Shown here: one piece after another, positions 7,271 to 15,740 of the stretch
Layout of the letters: each line of letters starts with the position of its first letter
Position numbering within the stretch: the stretch's first letter is position 1
NCBI GenBank assembly: GCA_002403445.1
Contig: DHHU01000051.1
Coordinates: 17,795-44,322, forward strand
Origin: Salinisphaeraceae bacterium UBA4764
GTDB taxonomy: Bacteria; Pseudomonadota; Gammaproteobacteria; Nevskiales; Salinisphaeraceae
Length of the DNA stretch: 26,528 nt
Reading direction: 5' to 3'
Notes under the pieces: model-generated
The model's database searches: none
What the model was told of the DNA's origin: nothing
Seen by the model: the letters and a program-made list of their open reading frames with translations, nothing else
Made by a program: the position numbers and the translations under genes

Positions 7271-8974
7271 ATGCGCCTACATAAACTCGCCCTGTCCACC
7301 ACTCGCGAAACCCCGGCCGAAGCCGACATTGTTTCGCACCAGTTGATGCTTCGAGCCGGCATGATACGACGGCTCGGTGCCGGTCTTTACACTTGGAGCC
7401 CGCTGGGAATGCGCGTGCTGCAACGCGTGGAAGCCATTGTACGTTCAGAAATGAACGCTGCCGGCGCATTGGAAATACTCATGCCGGCGGTGCAGCCGGC
7501 GGAACTGTGGCGCGAATCCGGGCGCTGGGACGAAATGGGGGGGCTCATGCTACGGATTCGGGACCGTGCGGAGCGCGAGTACTGCTTTGGTCCGACCCAC
7601 GAAGAAGTCGTCGTCGACTTCGTCAAACGCGATTTAGCAAGTTACCGTCAACTACCGGTCAACTACTACCAGATCCAGACCAAATTCCGCGACGAAATCC
7701 GGCCACGCTTCGGCCTCATGCGGGCACGCGAATTCATCATGAAAGACGCGTATTCGTTTCATATGGACGCCGCCGATCTGGATCGCGAATACCACAATAT
7801 GGCCGCCACATACCGGCGCATACTTGACCAGCTGGGTCTGGACTATCGCGTCGTTGCTGCGGACTCCGGAGCGATCGGCGGCGCCCTGTCGGAGGAATTT
7901 CATATTCTCGCGGGCTCGGGCGAGGATGAACTCGCCGTATCCACTGACGGCAGTTATGCCGCCAACGTCGAAACCGCCATAGTCGCGCCACCTGATCACC
8001 CCCGGCCTAAGCCCAACGCGGAACTCAACCGCGTGGCGACACCCGAGGTCACCACAATCGACGGTTTATGCGCCTTCCTCGATATGCCGCCCGAACAAAC
8101 TGCCAAGGCGATCGTCGTCGACGGCAGCGACGGTGACCCGGTGTTGCTGGTGCTGCGTGGCGACCATCAACTCAACCGAATTAAAGCCGAAAAACATGAG
8201 GCTATTGCCGCCCCATTGACTTTTTCCGATGTCAAGTCGATCAAACGCGCATTCGGTGCCGATCCCGGCTCGCTCGGTCCGGCCGGGTTTCCCGGCGCCG
8301 TGATTGCCGATCACAGTGTTGCGGCGCGCGCCGATCTGGTCGTCGGGGCCAATGAAAATGGCGTGCATCTAACCGGCTTCAACTGGGGTCGCGATGCGGA
8401 CGAGCCCCAAGTTGCCGATCTGCGTAACGTGGTCGCTGGCGACGCCAATCCAGATGGCGAGGGTACACTCAACATCATGCGCGGTATTGAAATCGGGCAT
8501 GTATTTCAGCTTGGTGACAAATACTCGAGGGCGTTGGACCTCAATGTGCTGGCCGCCGACGGTCAAGCCGTGCATCCCCCGATGGGCTGTTACGGCATCG
8601 GCATCTCGCGGCTGGTCGCCGCCGCCATCGAGCAATGCCACGACGCTGCGGGCATTTGCTGGCCCGCACCGATGGCGCCTTTCGAGTTGGTCATCTGCCC
8701 CATTGGGGCTGATCGCGAGCCGGCAGTCGCCGAAGCCGCCGAACAGCTATACGCCCAATGTCTCGCCCAGGATATAGACGTGGCCCTGGATGATCGCGGC
8801 CTGCGTCCCGGCCCGATGTTTGCCGACATCGAGTTAATAGGCGTCCCTCATAGGGTGGTGGTTTCAGCGCGCGGTTTGAAGGCTGGGACGCTGGAATACA
8901 AGGGCCGGCAAGCTACTCAAGCCGAGGACATTGTTTTTGGAATCGAGCCGATAAAAGCCCGTATTCGTGAATAA
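7271..8974 (+). CDS. proS: Prolyl-tRNA synthetase, bacterial type
   Basis: This enzyme charges tRNA(Pro) with proline. The N-terminus (ETPAEADIVSHQLMLRAGMIRRL) matches bacterial-type ProS and fixes the start at the ATG at 7271; the frame also opens 16 codons earlier with unrelated residues. Class II motif 2 is in FRDEIRPRFGLMRAREF, and motif 3 is GCYGIGISRLV. The insertion (INS) editing domain that removes Ala-tRNA(Pro) lies between motifs 2 and 3. The C-terminal anticodon domain begins near FELVICPIG. The 567-residue length is normal (E. coli 572). AAGAAG upstream is a weak ribosome site. Its stop overlaps the GTG start of the following transglycosylase gene. Confidence 0.97.
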   Translation: MRLHKLALSTTRETPAEADIVSHQLMLRAGMIRRLGAGLYTWSPLGMRVLQRVEAIVRSEMNAAGALEILMPAVQPAELWRESGRWDEMGGLMLRIRDRAEREYCFGPTHEEVVVDFVKRDLASYRQLPVNYYQIQTKFRDEIRPRFGLMRAREFIMKDAYSFHMDAADLDREYHNMAATYRRILDQLGLDYRVVAADSGAIGGALSEEFHILAGSGEDELAVSTDGSYAANVETAIVAPPDHPRPKPNAELNRVATPEVTTIDGLCAFLDMPPEQTAKAIVVDGSDGDPVLLVLRGDHQLNRIKAEKHEAIAAPLTFSDVKSIKRAFGADPGSLGPAGFPGAVIADHSVAARADLVVGANENGVHLTGFNWGRDADEPQVADLRNVVAGDANPDGEGTLNIMRGIEIGHVFQLGDKYSRALDLNVLAADGQAVHPPMGCYGIGISRLVAAAIEQCHDAAGICWPAPMAPFELVICPIGADREPAVAEAAEQLYAQCLAQDIDVALDDRGLRPGPMFADIELIGVPHRVVVSARGLKAGTLEYKGRQATQAEDIVFGIEPIKARIRE

Positions 8975-9572
8975 TGCCATGATGCGTATCGCTGCCGTAT
9001 TACTCGCAGCGATCTGTTGCAATACGCTTTTCGGGCCGCGCACCGCCATCGCCGGTGCAGCGGTTCCCGAACACGCCCTCAGCGCCCGGTTCCGGCGCCA
9101 ACTTGTAGCGGCTGCACAACATGCCAGCGGTTTCGAAAACCAATTTAAAGCGCGCGTCTGGCTGCTGGATATGTCGACACGCCTACGCCAATATGTTCCA
9201 ACACCGTCCCGACGCGAAGCTCTTTTAAAACAGGTTCACATGCAGGCTCGTCGGGCCGGCATCAACCCTCAGCTTGTGATGGCCGTTATACAGGTCGAAT
9301 CCCGTTTCAAACGCTTCGCTATTTCGCCATCCGGGGCGCGTGGTCTGATGCAGATCATGCCGTTCTGGAAAAAAACCATCGGCCGTAATCGCGATAACCT
9401 GTTTCAAATGCAGACTAATCTCCGCTATGGCTGCACCATACTCGCGCACTATTTGAAAGTAGAACACGGCAACCGGGTGCGGGCACTTGAACGCTACAAT
9501 GGTAGTTTAGGCAGCCCCTACTACCCAGAACGCGTCGATCAGGCGCTGAGACGACACTGGGCTGTACATTGA
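8967..9572 (+). CDS. Lytic transglycosylase, SLT family
   Basis: Lytic transglycosylases cleave the MurNAc-GlcNAc bond in peptidoglycan, forming 1,6-anhydro ends. The SLT domain covers about residues 96-200: IQVESRFKRFAIS with catalytic Glu111, GLMQIMP (126-132), and ALERYNGS near the end. The N-terminus has a hydrophobic signal sequence (about 6-29). The start is uncertain: the GTG at 8967 overlaps the proS stop (GTGAATAA), while ATG codons at 8979 and 8982 would also give a good signal peptide. Overlap suggests co-transcription with proS. The stop is only five bases before the left end of the IS21 remnant, so the gene kept its full length but lost its native downstream sequence. Confidence 0.9.
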   Translation: MNNAMMRIAAVLLAAICCNTLFGPRTAIAGAAVPEHALSARFRRQLVAAAQHASGFENQFKARVWLLDMSTRLRQYVPTPSRREALLKQVHMQARRAGINPQLVMAVIQVESRFKRFAISPSGARGLMQIMPFWKKTIGRNRDNLFQMQTNLRYGCTILAHYLKVEHGNRVRALERYNGSLGSPYYPERVDQALRRHWAVH

Positions 9573-9577
9573 GGCAT

Positions 9578-9611
9578 TGTATGTTCCGGCCCATCGCGAC
9601 CGTTCATTCCG
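9578..9611 (+). repeat. Left terminal inverted repeat of the IS21 remnant
   Basis: It begins TGTATGTTCCGG and continues with GACC and TCATTCCG blocks. The reverse complement of 11768-11800 has the same blocks in the same order (TG, T-x-TTCCGG, GACC, TCATTTCG). It starts five bases after the stop codon of the transglycosylase gene. Confidence 0.75.
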
Positions 9612-9760
9612 ATTGAAAATAACTGCTGATTCCGTTTCATCCTGACTGATTTAAAGGAAACCTCTGGAATGGGCGGTTACCATGACGGAATCACTGTTAA
9701 CACGTTCGAATTTTGTCTATAGATCCGGCATATTCGCCCCTTTTTTATCGGGAGATACGG

Positions 9761-10855
9761 ATGCCGGCCGCGAGGATTCCAAAGCGACACATCCTCGTGG
9801 TATCACGCCCCAAATACGAAGGCGGGCTCAGTTAGGCACGGAATGCCAAGGCCTGCGGCCTGTCCAGGGGCGTGGTCGGCAAGTACGTCAGCCAGGCCCG
9901 GCCACCAGGGAGTTGGTTGGCCACGCTCCGTGGACAAAGACTAAGCGCCCATGGTGGCGTTGCGGTTTCCGGCCCGAACATCTCCGATGCGCTTTGCTGA
10001 GGTGGGGCTACACCCAGATCCACCAGAAGCCCAAGCGCAAAACCGTGACTCTGCAACTGCTCTGGGCGAGTGCGGGGAGCCCCAAGGCAACCTAAGGAAT
10101 CGTTACAATCAATTCTGTAACCGGTATGGACCATGGCGAGCCGCGGAACGTCGCAGCATGCGCTAGATTAACCAAGCCGGCGAAGGGTATTCGCGGACTG
10201 CGCCAAGCCCGAGGTGTCGATCGTGGACCGCCACAGTGGTGAAATCCGTACCCCCCAGATCTTCAGGTCCGGGCTAGGCGCGTCGAGTTATACCGCTGCC
10301 GAAGCGAGCTTGAACGCAGGCCCTGCTCGACTGGATCAAGTCGCACCAGAGTATTCTGACATTCATCTATTGAGCTCCCGGCACTTCTGTTCCCAGATAA
10401 CCTGAAGGCCGCAGCCAGTTACGCAGGTCGCTAAGCGTCTTAGATCAACGCGACCTTGTGCAGCACGCCTTGGTGGGCCAGACGTAGGACGTGCGCCTGA
10501 CCAACTGGACTGTCGCGATCATGCACAAGGGCCAGCTTGCGGCCGCGTACCCGCGACTTTGCCGGGGCCGCTTCTCCAATCCTCAAGCATATCACCCAAG
10601 TCACATCAAGCGCATCGCGACCGGTTACCGGGGCGGTTTATCTAGTGGGCCGAGGGCATCGGCCCCAGCACGTTGGCGGTGGTCAAACCCCAGCTCGAGA
10701 ATCGAGCGCACCCAGAGCATGCCCCCCCAACTGTTTCGGCCTGCTGCAACAAAGCCGGCGCTATAGCCGATCCCGGCTGCATCATGCCTACGTCCGGACG
10801 CTGGCATGATGCAGCCCCCCAACGCAGTATCGCCAGCATCCTCAAGCAGGTTTAG
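9761..10855 (+). pseudogene. istA: IS21-family transposase IstA, broken
   Basis: IstA is the DDE transposase of IS21 elements. The remnant opens with MPAARIPKRHILVVSRPKYEGGLS, the classic IstA N-terminus, preceded by GGAG at 9751, and then hits a TAG. Later pieces occur in shifting frames: VTLQLLW (about 10046), RYNQFCNRYGPW (about 10100), HSGEIRTPQIF and GLGASSYTAAEA (10232-10310, the catalytic core), DVRLTNWTVAIMHKGQ (10490-10535), FGLLQQSRRYSRSRL (about 10735) and ASILKQV before the TAG at 10853. At roughly 1.1 kb against about 1.5 kb for intact genes, it has lost sequence, mainly from the second half of the catalytic domain. It is not functional. Confidence 0.9.
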
Positions 10856-10963
10856 ATCATCAGCCGCTGGCAAACGAACCCGAGCTGCCCGAGCTGCCGC
10901 ACACACCCATGTCCGCGGCACTCATTATTACCACTGACTCCGTATAAAGGATATACGCACATA

Positions 10964-11707
10964 TTGACTGAAACACCCTCAAAACCCTGCATCGGCTCAA
11001 GCTCAACGGCATGTTCGACGCTCTCGCACGCCAGCTCGCCCAGCCGGACCCCCATGATCTGGCCTCCGAAGAACGCCTGGCATTGCTTGTTGATCACGAG
11101 ATTCTGCATCGCGCGAACCGGCGCCTGGGGCGCCTACTCAAGACGGCCCGGCTGCGTGTGCCGGCCTGTGTGGACGACATCGATTATCGCCATCCCCGCA
11201 GTCGGGAACGATCACACATGGCGCCGCTAACCAGCGCCGACTGGGTCACTCAGGCGTTGAACCTCGGCTCCACCGGGACCACCGGCTGAAGCAGGACCCG
11301 CCTGGCCTGCGCCCTGGAGAATCAGGCCTGCCGGCGGGGCCAATACGTTCACTACCTGAGCGTGCTGCCCCTGTTGGAGGCACTACACATCGCCCACGTC
11401 GATGGTTCATATTCCCGGCTGCTAGCAAAATAGACGGGTCTCATCATCCTCGACGGCTGGAGGAGGCAGAAAGTCACGGGGCCCAGCGACAGGATCCGAT
11501 GGAGATGATCGAGGACCGGCACGGGCGCGGCGTCACACTGATCGCCAGTCATTCATTAGTGGATACTGGCACGAAACGCTCGGCTTGGCGACGTTCGCCG
11601 ATGCCATCCTCGATCGGCTGCTGCACGCCGCCCATCGCCTCAATCTCAAGGGAGAGTCAATGCAGAAAACAACCACCTTGAGCGACGCTGCGGTTGACGC
11701 ATCGTGA
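10964..11707 (+). pseudogene. istB: IS21-family helper ATPase IstB, broken
   Basis: IstB is the AAA+ ATPase that selects targets for IstA. The remnant reads LKTLHRLKLNG, then FDALARQLAQPDPHDLASEE and DDIDYRHPRSRERS, all close to intact IstB. The Walker A site (normally GPTGVGKT) is destroyed: TGTTG is followed by a TGA stop. The frame resumes as RLACALENQACRRG and LLEALHIAHVDGSY, then breaks again. The terminal GESMQKTTTLSDAAVDAS ends at TGA 11705-11707. A frameshift also lies in the first codons after the TTG at 10964. Nearly the full length is kept, so point changes rather than deletion dominate. Confidence 0.92.
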
Positions 11708-11755
11708 CTGCTCAGTGTAAATAGTCAATTCGAACGTGAACGCTGTGGGCAAAGC

Positions 11756-11800
11756 GGTCACGATCAGCGAAATGATTGGTCACGTTCACCGGAATAGGCA
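11756..11800 (+). repeat. Right end of the IS21 remnant with tandem end repeats
   Basis: Two copies of GGTCACG-x-TCA-x-CG-x-AAT occur at 11756-11773 and 11778-11795 (15 of 18 identical, offset 22 bases). Such multiple end repeats are usual for IS21 transposase binding. The last bases, GGAATAGGCA, end at 11800 and mirror the left terminus. Confidence 0.75.
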
Positions 11801-11812
11801 GGAGTCGCTACG

Positions 11813-12418
11813 TTGTCGCTTTATCAAGAAATATTGGTGCTCTACTACAGTAGCAACGGCGCCACACGTGAACTGGCCGACGCCGCCGCCCGTGGCGTGG
11901 CATCTACGCCTGGCGTACAGCCCCGCGTTCGGACGGTTCCGCCTGTTGCCGCCGCCGGAGAGCAGCGTTCCGTACCGGATGATCCGTCTCTACCGCCGTA
12001 TGTCGCCCGGGTGGATCTAGACAAAACCATGGGCTTGCTGCTGGGGTCACCCACGCGCTTTGGTAACATGGCAGCGCCGTTGAAATATTTTATCGACAGC
12101 CTGATCGATGTCTGGCTGTCCGGTACGCTCACTGGCAAACCAGCCGGCGTGTTTACCTCGACGGGCAGCCTTCACGGCGGTCAGGAGACCACCCTCATCA
12201 GTATGATGCTGCCACTGCTGCATCACGGCATGGTGTTGACCGGCCTCCCCTACAGCCAATTTCCGGCATTGAATACCACTCAAAGCGGAGGCACGCCCTA
12301 CGGCCCTACTCACGTAGCTGGCCCTTCTGGCGATCGAGAAGTCGACGACACCGAGGCCGATTTGGCCTTCGGCCTTGGACAACACGTGGCGAATCTAGCG
12401 CTGCGACTATCCAACTAG
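11813..12418 (+). CDS. wrbA: NAD(P)H:quinone oxidoreductase, WrbA family
   Basis: WrbA is a flavodoxin-like FMN enzyme that reduces quinones by two electrons, limiting oxidative stress. The N-terminal LVLYYSSNGATRELA binds the FMN phosphate. GSPTRFGNM, STGSLHGGQETT, HHGMVLTGLPYS and GGTPYGPTHVAG are WrbA signatures in the correct order. The 201-residue length is normal. The start is a TTG at 11813 with AGGAG eight bases upstream (11800-11804). That site touches the right end of the IS21 remnant, so the native promoter was displaced and transcription may begin inside the old element or come through from upstream. Confidence 0.94.
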   Translation: MSLYQEILVLYYSSNGATRELADAAARGVASTPGVQPRVRTVPPVAAAGEQRSVPDDPSLPPYVARVDLDKTMGLLLGSPTRFGNMAAPLKYFIDSLIDVWLSGTLTGKPAGVFTSTGSLHGGQETTLISMMLPLLHHGMVLTGLPYSQFPALNTTQSGGTPYGPTHVAGPSGDREVDDTEADLAFGLGQHVANLALRLSN

Positions 12419-12449
12419 GGGCATCCACTACACAACAGGCAACTATGTC

Positions 12450-13160
12450 TCATCTGGCAGCCTGAAACACTTGCTTGACGAATGGGATGGTCAAGCGTCG
12501 CTGCGCCGCCAATGAGGCCCGATCTAGTTGATCGATACCGGCCAACAGATCACCAACGCCCCGAGCCCCGTGTTGCAAGAGCCAATTCGCAGTAGACGCC
12601 GGAAGCTCCAATCCACGTTGTTCGGCGCGGTTTTGCAGCAGTGTGAGCTTATCCTCGTCGCTTGGCTCGGCCAGCGATAACGCTCCCCCCCAGCCAAGTC
12701 GACTCGCCAGATCAGCATAGTACACCGGCAAAGCTGCCGGCGGCAGTCGATCAGCAAATATCGCCCGCGCGCGTCGGGCATGAAGCGCATCAATCAACCC
12801 GATCAAGGCGATTTCGACACCCGCATCGCCCACCTGTGCGGAAAGATCGTCGATACAGACACAGTCGAGAGTTTCCAGCCCCGCGAGAACGGCACCTGGA
12901 TTGGCATCGAGCTGGGCCAGCGGCACATAAACCGCGCGCTCACCTTGGTCGCCGACGGCCTGACAGGCAGCTTGCAGTAGATGGGTCTTGCCACTGTCGG
13001 CCGGTCCGTGGATGAAAAGGCGTTGGCCCGAGGACGCCACTAGATCGGCAACCGCCGCGCGCGGTCCTGCATTCGTGGCGCCCACAAAACCCTCGAGCGA
13101 AGCTGTATCGGGCAGGGCCAGATTCAGCGGAAGTTGAACGGTGGACATGGGTTCAGACAT
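12450..13160 (-). CDS. hda: DnaA regulatory inactivator Hda
   Basis: Hda works with the DNA-loaded beta clamp to stimulate hydrolysis of DnaA-bound ATP, preventing re-initiation of replication. The clamp-binding peptide QLPLNL is at residues 9-14. A Walker A motif GPADSGKT follows at 52-59, and LDCVCIDDL holds the Walker B acidic residues. The C-terminal lid domain contains LASRLGWGGALSLAEP with the arginine of the AAA+ sensor region. The 236-residue length is typical. Start at the ATG at 13160; a second ATG at 13148 would still keep the clamp motif. It begins 10 bases after the stop of the upstream permease gene, so the two are probably one transcript. Confidence 0.95.
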   Translation of the reverse strand: MSEPMSTVQLPLNLALPDTASLEGFVGATNAGPRAAVADLVASSGQRLFIHGPADSGKTHLLQAACQAVGDQGERAVYVPLAQLDANPGAVLAGLETLDCVCIDDLSAQVGDAGVEIALIGLIDALHARRARAIFADRLPPAALPVYYADLASRLGWGGALSLAEPSDEDKLTLLQNRAEQRGLELPASTANWLLQHGARGVGDLLAGIDQLDRASLAAQRRLTIPFVKQVFQAAR

Positions 13161-13170
13161 CGGCGATCAA

Positions 13171-14214
13171 TCAACTGGCATAGAGCCGGCTGGCGCGCCA
13201 ACGCTCGGCCCCGTAACGTCCGAGTACTGAAACCCCCGACGCAACAGGCAGCGCAATGAGCACGCCCACAAAACCAAACAGCTGCGCCCCGGCCAGTACC
13301 GAGAAAATGACCCAAACCGGGTGTAAACCGATGGCTTCCCCCAGCAAAAAAGGCTGCAATACGAGTTGTTCCATCACTTGACCGATGGCAAAAACAATTA
13401 CAACCCAAATCAATGCGCTGGGGTCGCCCGACTGTACAAGCATAGCCACCGACGAGACCATCAGTCCGCTGATGACCCCGAGATACGGCACAAAACTGAC
13501 CAGGCCCGCCCCGAACCCAATCACCAGTGCCAGATTCAGGCCCGCAAGCCAAAGCCCCAACACATAGATACAGCCCAACACTACCATTACCAGTAATTGG
13601 CCGCGTACAAAATGGCCAAGTTTGTCGTCAATCTCGATGCAAAGCCGCCGGCAAGTCGGCAGATAGCGGCGCGGGATCTGCTCACCGATCCATTGGATTA
13701 AATGGTCCCAATCGCGTAGCAGGTAAAACAGAATGACGGGCACCAGCAGCAGGTTCATCAGAACCGCGATCAACGCCGTGCCAGACGAAAACAACTTGTC
13801 GGCCAATATCGACGCCACGCCACCTGCACTCTCCCAATGTTGGGCCAACAACTGCTGAACCGAGTGCAAGTCTAAATGGCTCACACCCGGCCAGACCTCG
13901 GAGATCATCGGCAGAATCACGCGCCGGACTTCATCAATATAGCGCGGGAGATTATGAATGAACCGCGCGAGCTGACTTTGAATCGCAGGGACGATGAAAA
14001 ATGCGGCCAAACCGAGAACGATGAGCGCCAAACTAAAGACCACCGTGACGCTCGTCGTACGACCGGCGCCGAGCCGCTGCAAACGACCGACCAGCGGATT
14101 AAACAAATAAGCAAATGCCCCGGCAATCAAAAACGGCGTCAACACGCTGCCCAGTAACCAGACCAACAGTACGGCGACACCCATCGCCGCTAGAAGCGCA
14201 ATACGCAACCTCAT
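13171..14214 (-). CDS. AI-2E family permease (PerM-like)
   Basis: A polytopic inner-membrane protein of the AI-2E exporter/PerM family. The profile is typical: paired N-terminal helices (about 2-45), one helix (about 50-70), a soluble middle section, then a C-terminal cluster with FGAGLVSFVPYLGVISG and the long hydrophobic run near LGEAIGLHPVWVIFSVLAG. The family has eight predicted helices and transports diverse small molecules or ions; the substrate cannot be read from sequence. The frame opens at 14307, but that would overlap the upstream MFS gene; the ATG at 14214 (MRLRIALLAAMG) gives a normal N-terminus and 347 residues. perM-hda adjacency is common in gammaproteobacteria; the usual purM-purN neighbours are not here. 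Confidence 0.9.
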   Translation of the reverse strand: MRLRIALLAAMGVAVLLVWLLGSVLTPFLIAGAFAYLFNPLVGRLQRLGAGRTTSVTVVFSLALIVLGLAAFFIVPAIQSQLARFIHNLPRYIDEVRRVILPMISEVWPGVSHLDLHSVQQLLAQHWESAGGVASILADKLFSSGTALIAVLMNLLLVPVILFYLLRDWDHLIQWIGEQIPRRYLPTCRRLCIEIDDKLGHFVRGQLLVMVVLGCIYVLGLWLAGLNLALVIGFGAGLVSFVPYLGVISGLMVSSVAMLVQSGDPSALIWVVIVFAIGQVMEQLVLQPFLLGEAIGLHPVWVIFSVLAGAQLFGFVGVLIALPVASGVSVLGRYGAERWRASRLYAS

Positions 14215-14254
14215 GCCTGAACAATCGAAAATCTCAAACAAACTAATATACCGC

Positions 14255-15433
14255 TCAGTGAGCCCGCCCATCGCCTGTCGGCGAGCGCGGGGTCCGACGC
14301 CAGGCAAAAAACCAAATGATCAGACCGGCTAGCGCGAGCACTGTACCAATCGGCCCAGTGATGCGCAGACCGAAATTGAATGTGAGTGCCAGTCCCGCTA
14401 GAAACGGTCCCAACGCATTAGCGAGATTGAACGCAACGTGGTTCATCGCCGCCGCAAGATTTTGCGAATCACCGGCCACGTCCATTAGACGTGTTTGCAG
14501 CACGGTGGCCAGCGCCGTACAAAAACCAATGAGAAAGACATCCCCTGTTACAGCCCAGACATCCAGAGTGGCGTAATAAAATAACCCCATCATGATTGCG
14601 CTGGCGGCCAGCGTCGCACCAGCTGTAAGCATACGGGCCCGATCGGCAAAGCGCGGAACAATCACGTTGCCGAGTGTCATCCCGAGACCGAAAACACCAA
14701 GTATGACTGGTATCCAGGTTGCAGGAACCCCAGTCACGACATCCAGTGTACTGGTCAGATATGCATACACCGAGAACACTCCACCAAATCCAATCGCCCC
14801 GATGGACAACGTCAACCATACATCGGGGCGACGCAATGCTCCTAATTCGCGAAGCGGGTGCGCACCGCTCGAGGCACCGGTATAAGGCACGAGCATAGTC
14901 ACCAGAACTGCGGCCAAAACAGCAATGCCTGCGACCCAAAAGTAGGCTGCACGCCAACCCAGCCAATCGGCAAACCAGGTGGCAACAGGCACACCGACGA
15001 TCGTGGCACTAGTCAATCCAAGCATCACAAAGCCAACCGCTTGCGTCTGACGATCAGGAGACACCGACGACGCTGCAACGAGTGCGGCCAACCCGAAGTA
15101 AGCCCCATGGGGTAGACCACTGAAAAACCGAAAAAGACAGAGCCAGGCAAACGTCGGCGCCAGTGCGCTAGCGATGTGTGCCAATGCAAATCCCGCCATC
15201 AGCACGATAAGCATTGGTTTACGCGCTACGCGCGCCGCCAGTACCGTGATGAGTGGCGCCCCCATCACAACGCCGAGCGCATATGCGCTGACCATATACC
15301 CGGCTTCAGGCTTTGAAATGCCAAAGCCGTTCTCGACCAATGGCAAAATACCCATTGTGGCGAACTCGGTCGTGCCGATGGCAAAACCGCCGGTTGCCAA
15401 AGCGAGGAACAGCAAAACTATTCGACCGGCCAT
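14255..15433 (-). CDS. MFS transporter, AraJ/YdhP-like (DHA1) efflux family
   Basis: A 392-residue major facilitator with about twelve hydrophobic segments. The opening GTTEFATMGILP in helix 1 is the mark of the AraJ/YdeA/YdhP sugar-or-drug efflux group, and AARVARKP between helices 2 and 3 is the MFS motif A loop. FRFFSGLPHGAYFG in helix 4 and LGLTSATIVGVPVATWFADWLGWR around helix 5 agree with motifs B and C of this family. The basic tail follows the last helix. Predicted to expel sugars or drugs using the proton gradient; the substrate is unknown. It ends 40 bases before the PerM-like gene, so a three-gene transcript with perM and hda is possible. Confidence 0.92.
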   Translation of the reverse strand: MAGRIVLLFLALATGGFAIGTTEFATMGILPLVENGFGISKPEAGYMVSAYALGVVMGAPLITVLAARVARKPMLIVLMAGFALAHIASALAPTFAWLCLFRFFSGLPHGAYFGLAALVAASSVSPDRQTQAVGFVMLGLTSATIVGVPVATWFADWLGWRAAYFWVAGIAVLAAVLVTMLVPYTGASSGAHPLRELGALRRPDVWLTLSIGAIGFGGVFSVYAYLTSTLDVVTGVPATWIPVILGVFGLGMTLGNVIVPRFADRARMLTAGATLAASAIMMGLFYYATLDVWAVTGDVFLIGFCTALATVLQTRLMDVAGDSQNLAAAMNHVAFNLANALGPFLAGLALTFNFGLRITGPIGTVLALAGLIIWFFAWRRTPRSPTGDGRAH

Positions 15434-15740
15434 GGGGTGTCTCGTTAGTAATCAATACTGGCGTCAATGCCCGCCCGACAGCTGCGAACCCAGTCGTTGG
15501 AGCCGGGTAGGTAAACAGGCTTTGGCGCCCAGTACGGTGCTCAAGCCAGCGATCCAGTTAGGCTCAATACATGCAAGAGCTCGGCCTTTAGCTTACTCAA
15601 TACCCGGATCATAGTGTGGAGCCATAACCAATGACCACAGAGACTTCTCAGACCAATGTGGATCGCCGAAGGTGGATAAACACACCGGCATGTCGATACC
15701 AAACCCGCTAGAGCGGACCTATTGTCAACGGCGTTTGATT
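15434..15740. other. Intergenic region (307 bp) between the MFS and EAL genes
   Basis: Upstream of the MFS gene and downstream of the EAL gene, both on the minus strand. I see no coding frame, tRNA or repeat. The short palindrome CCGCTCTAGCGG, about 30 bases after the EAL stop and followed by GTTT, could be a weak terminator for that gene. Confidence 0.45.

Larger units (their letters stand above)
9578..11800 (+). mobile_element. Degenerate IS21-family insertion sequence
   Basis: A dead element of about 2.2 kb with the IS21 layout: istA remnant, then istB remnant, bounded by imperfect inverted ends beginning TG and ending CA. The left end TGTATGTTCCGG (9578) matches TGCCTATTCCGG, the reverse complement of the right end (11800). 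Similarity continues for about 33 bases with one gap, and internal repeats typical of IS21 ends follow. Both genes carry several frameshifts and stops, so it cannot move by itself. No clear target duplication is visible beside the ends, consistent with age. It lies between the transglycosylase gene and wrbA, interrupting neither coding frame. Confidence 0.9.

Noticed and set aside
9682..10095. 137-codon plus-strand open frame at the start of the IS region as a novel gene
   Set aside because: It starts in the IS left leader and merely crosses the wrong frame of the decayed istA, whose own N-terminus begins at 9761.
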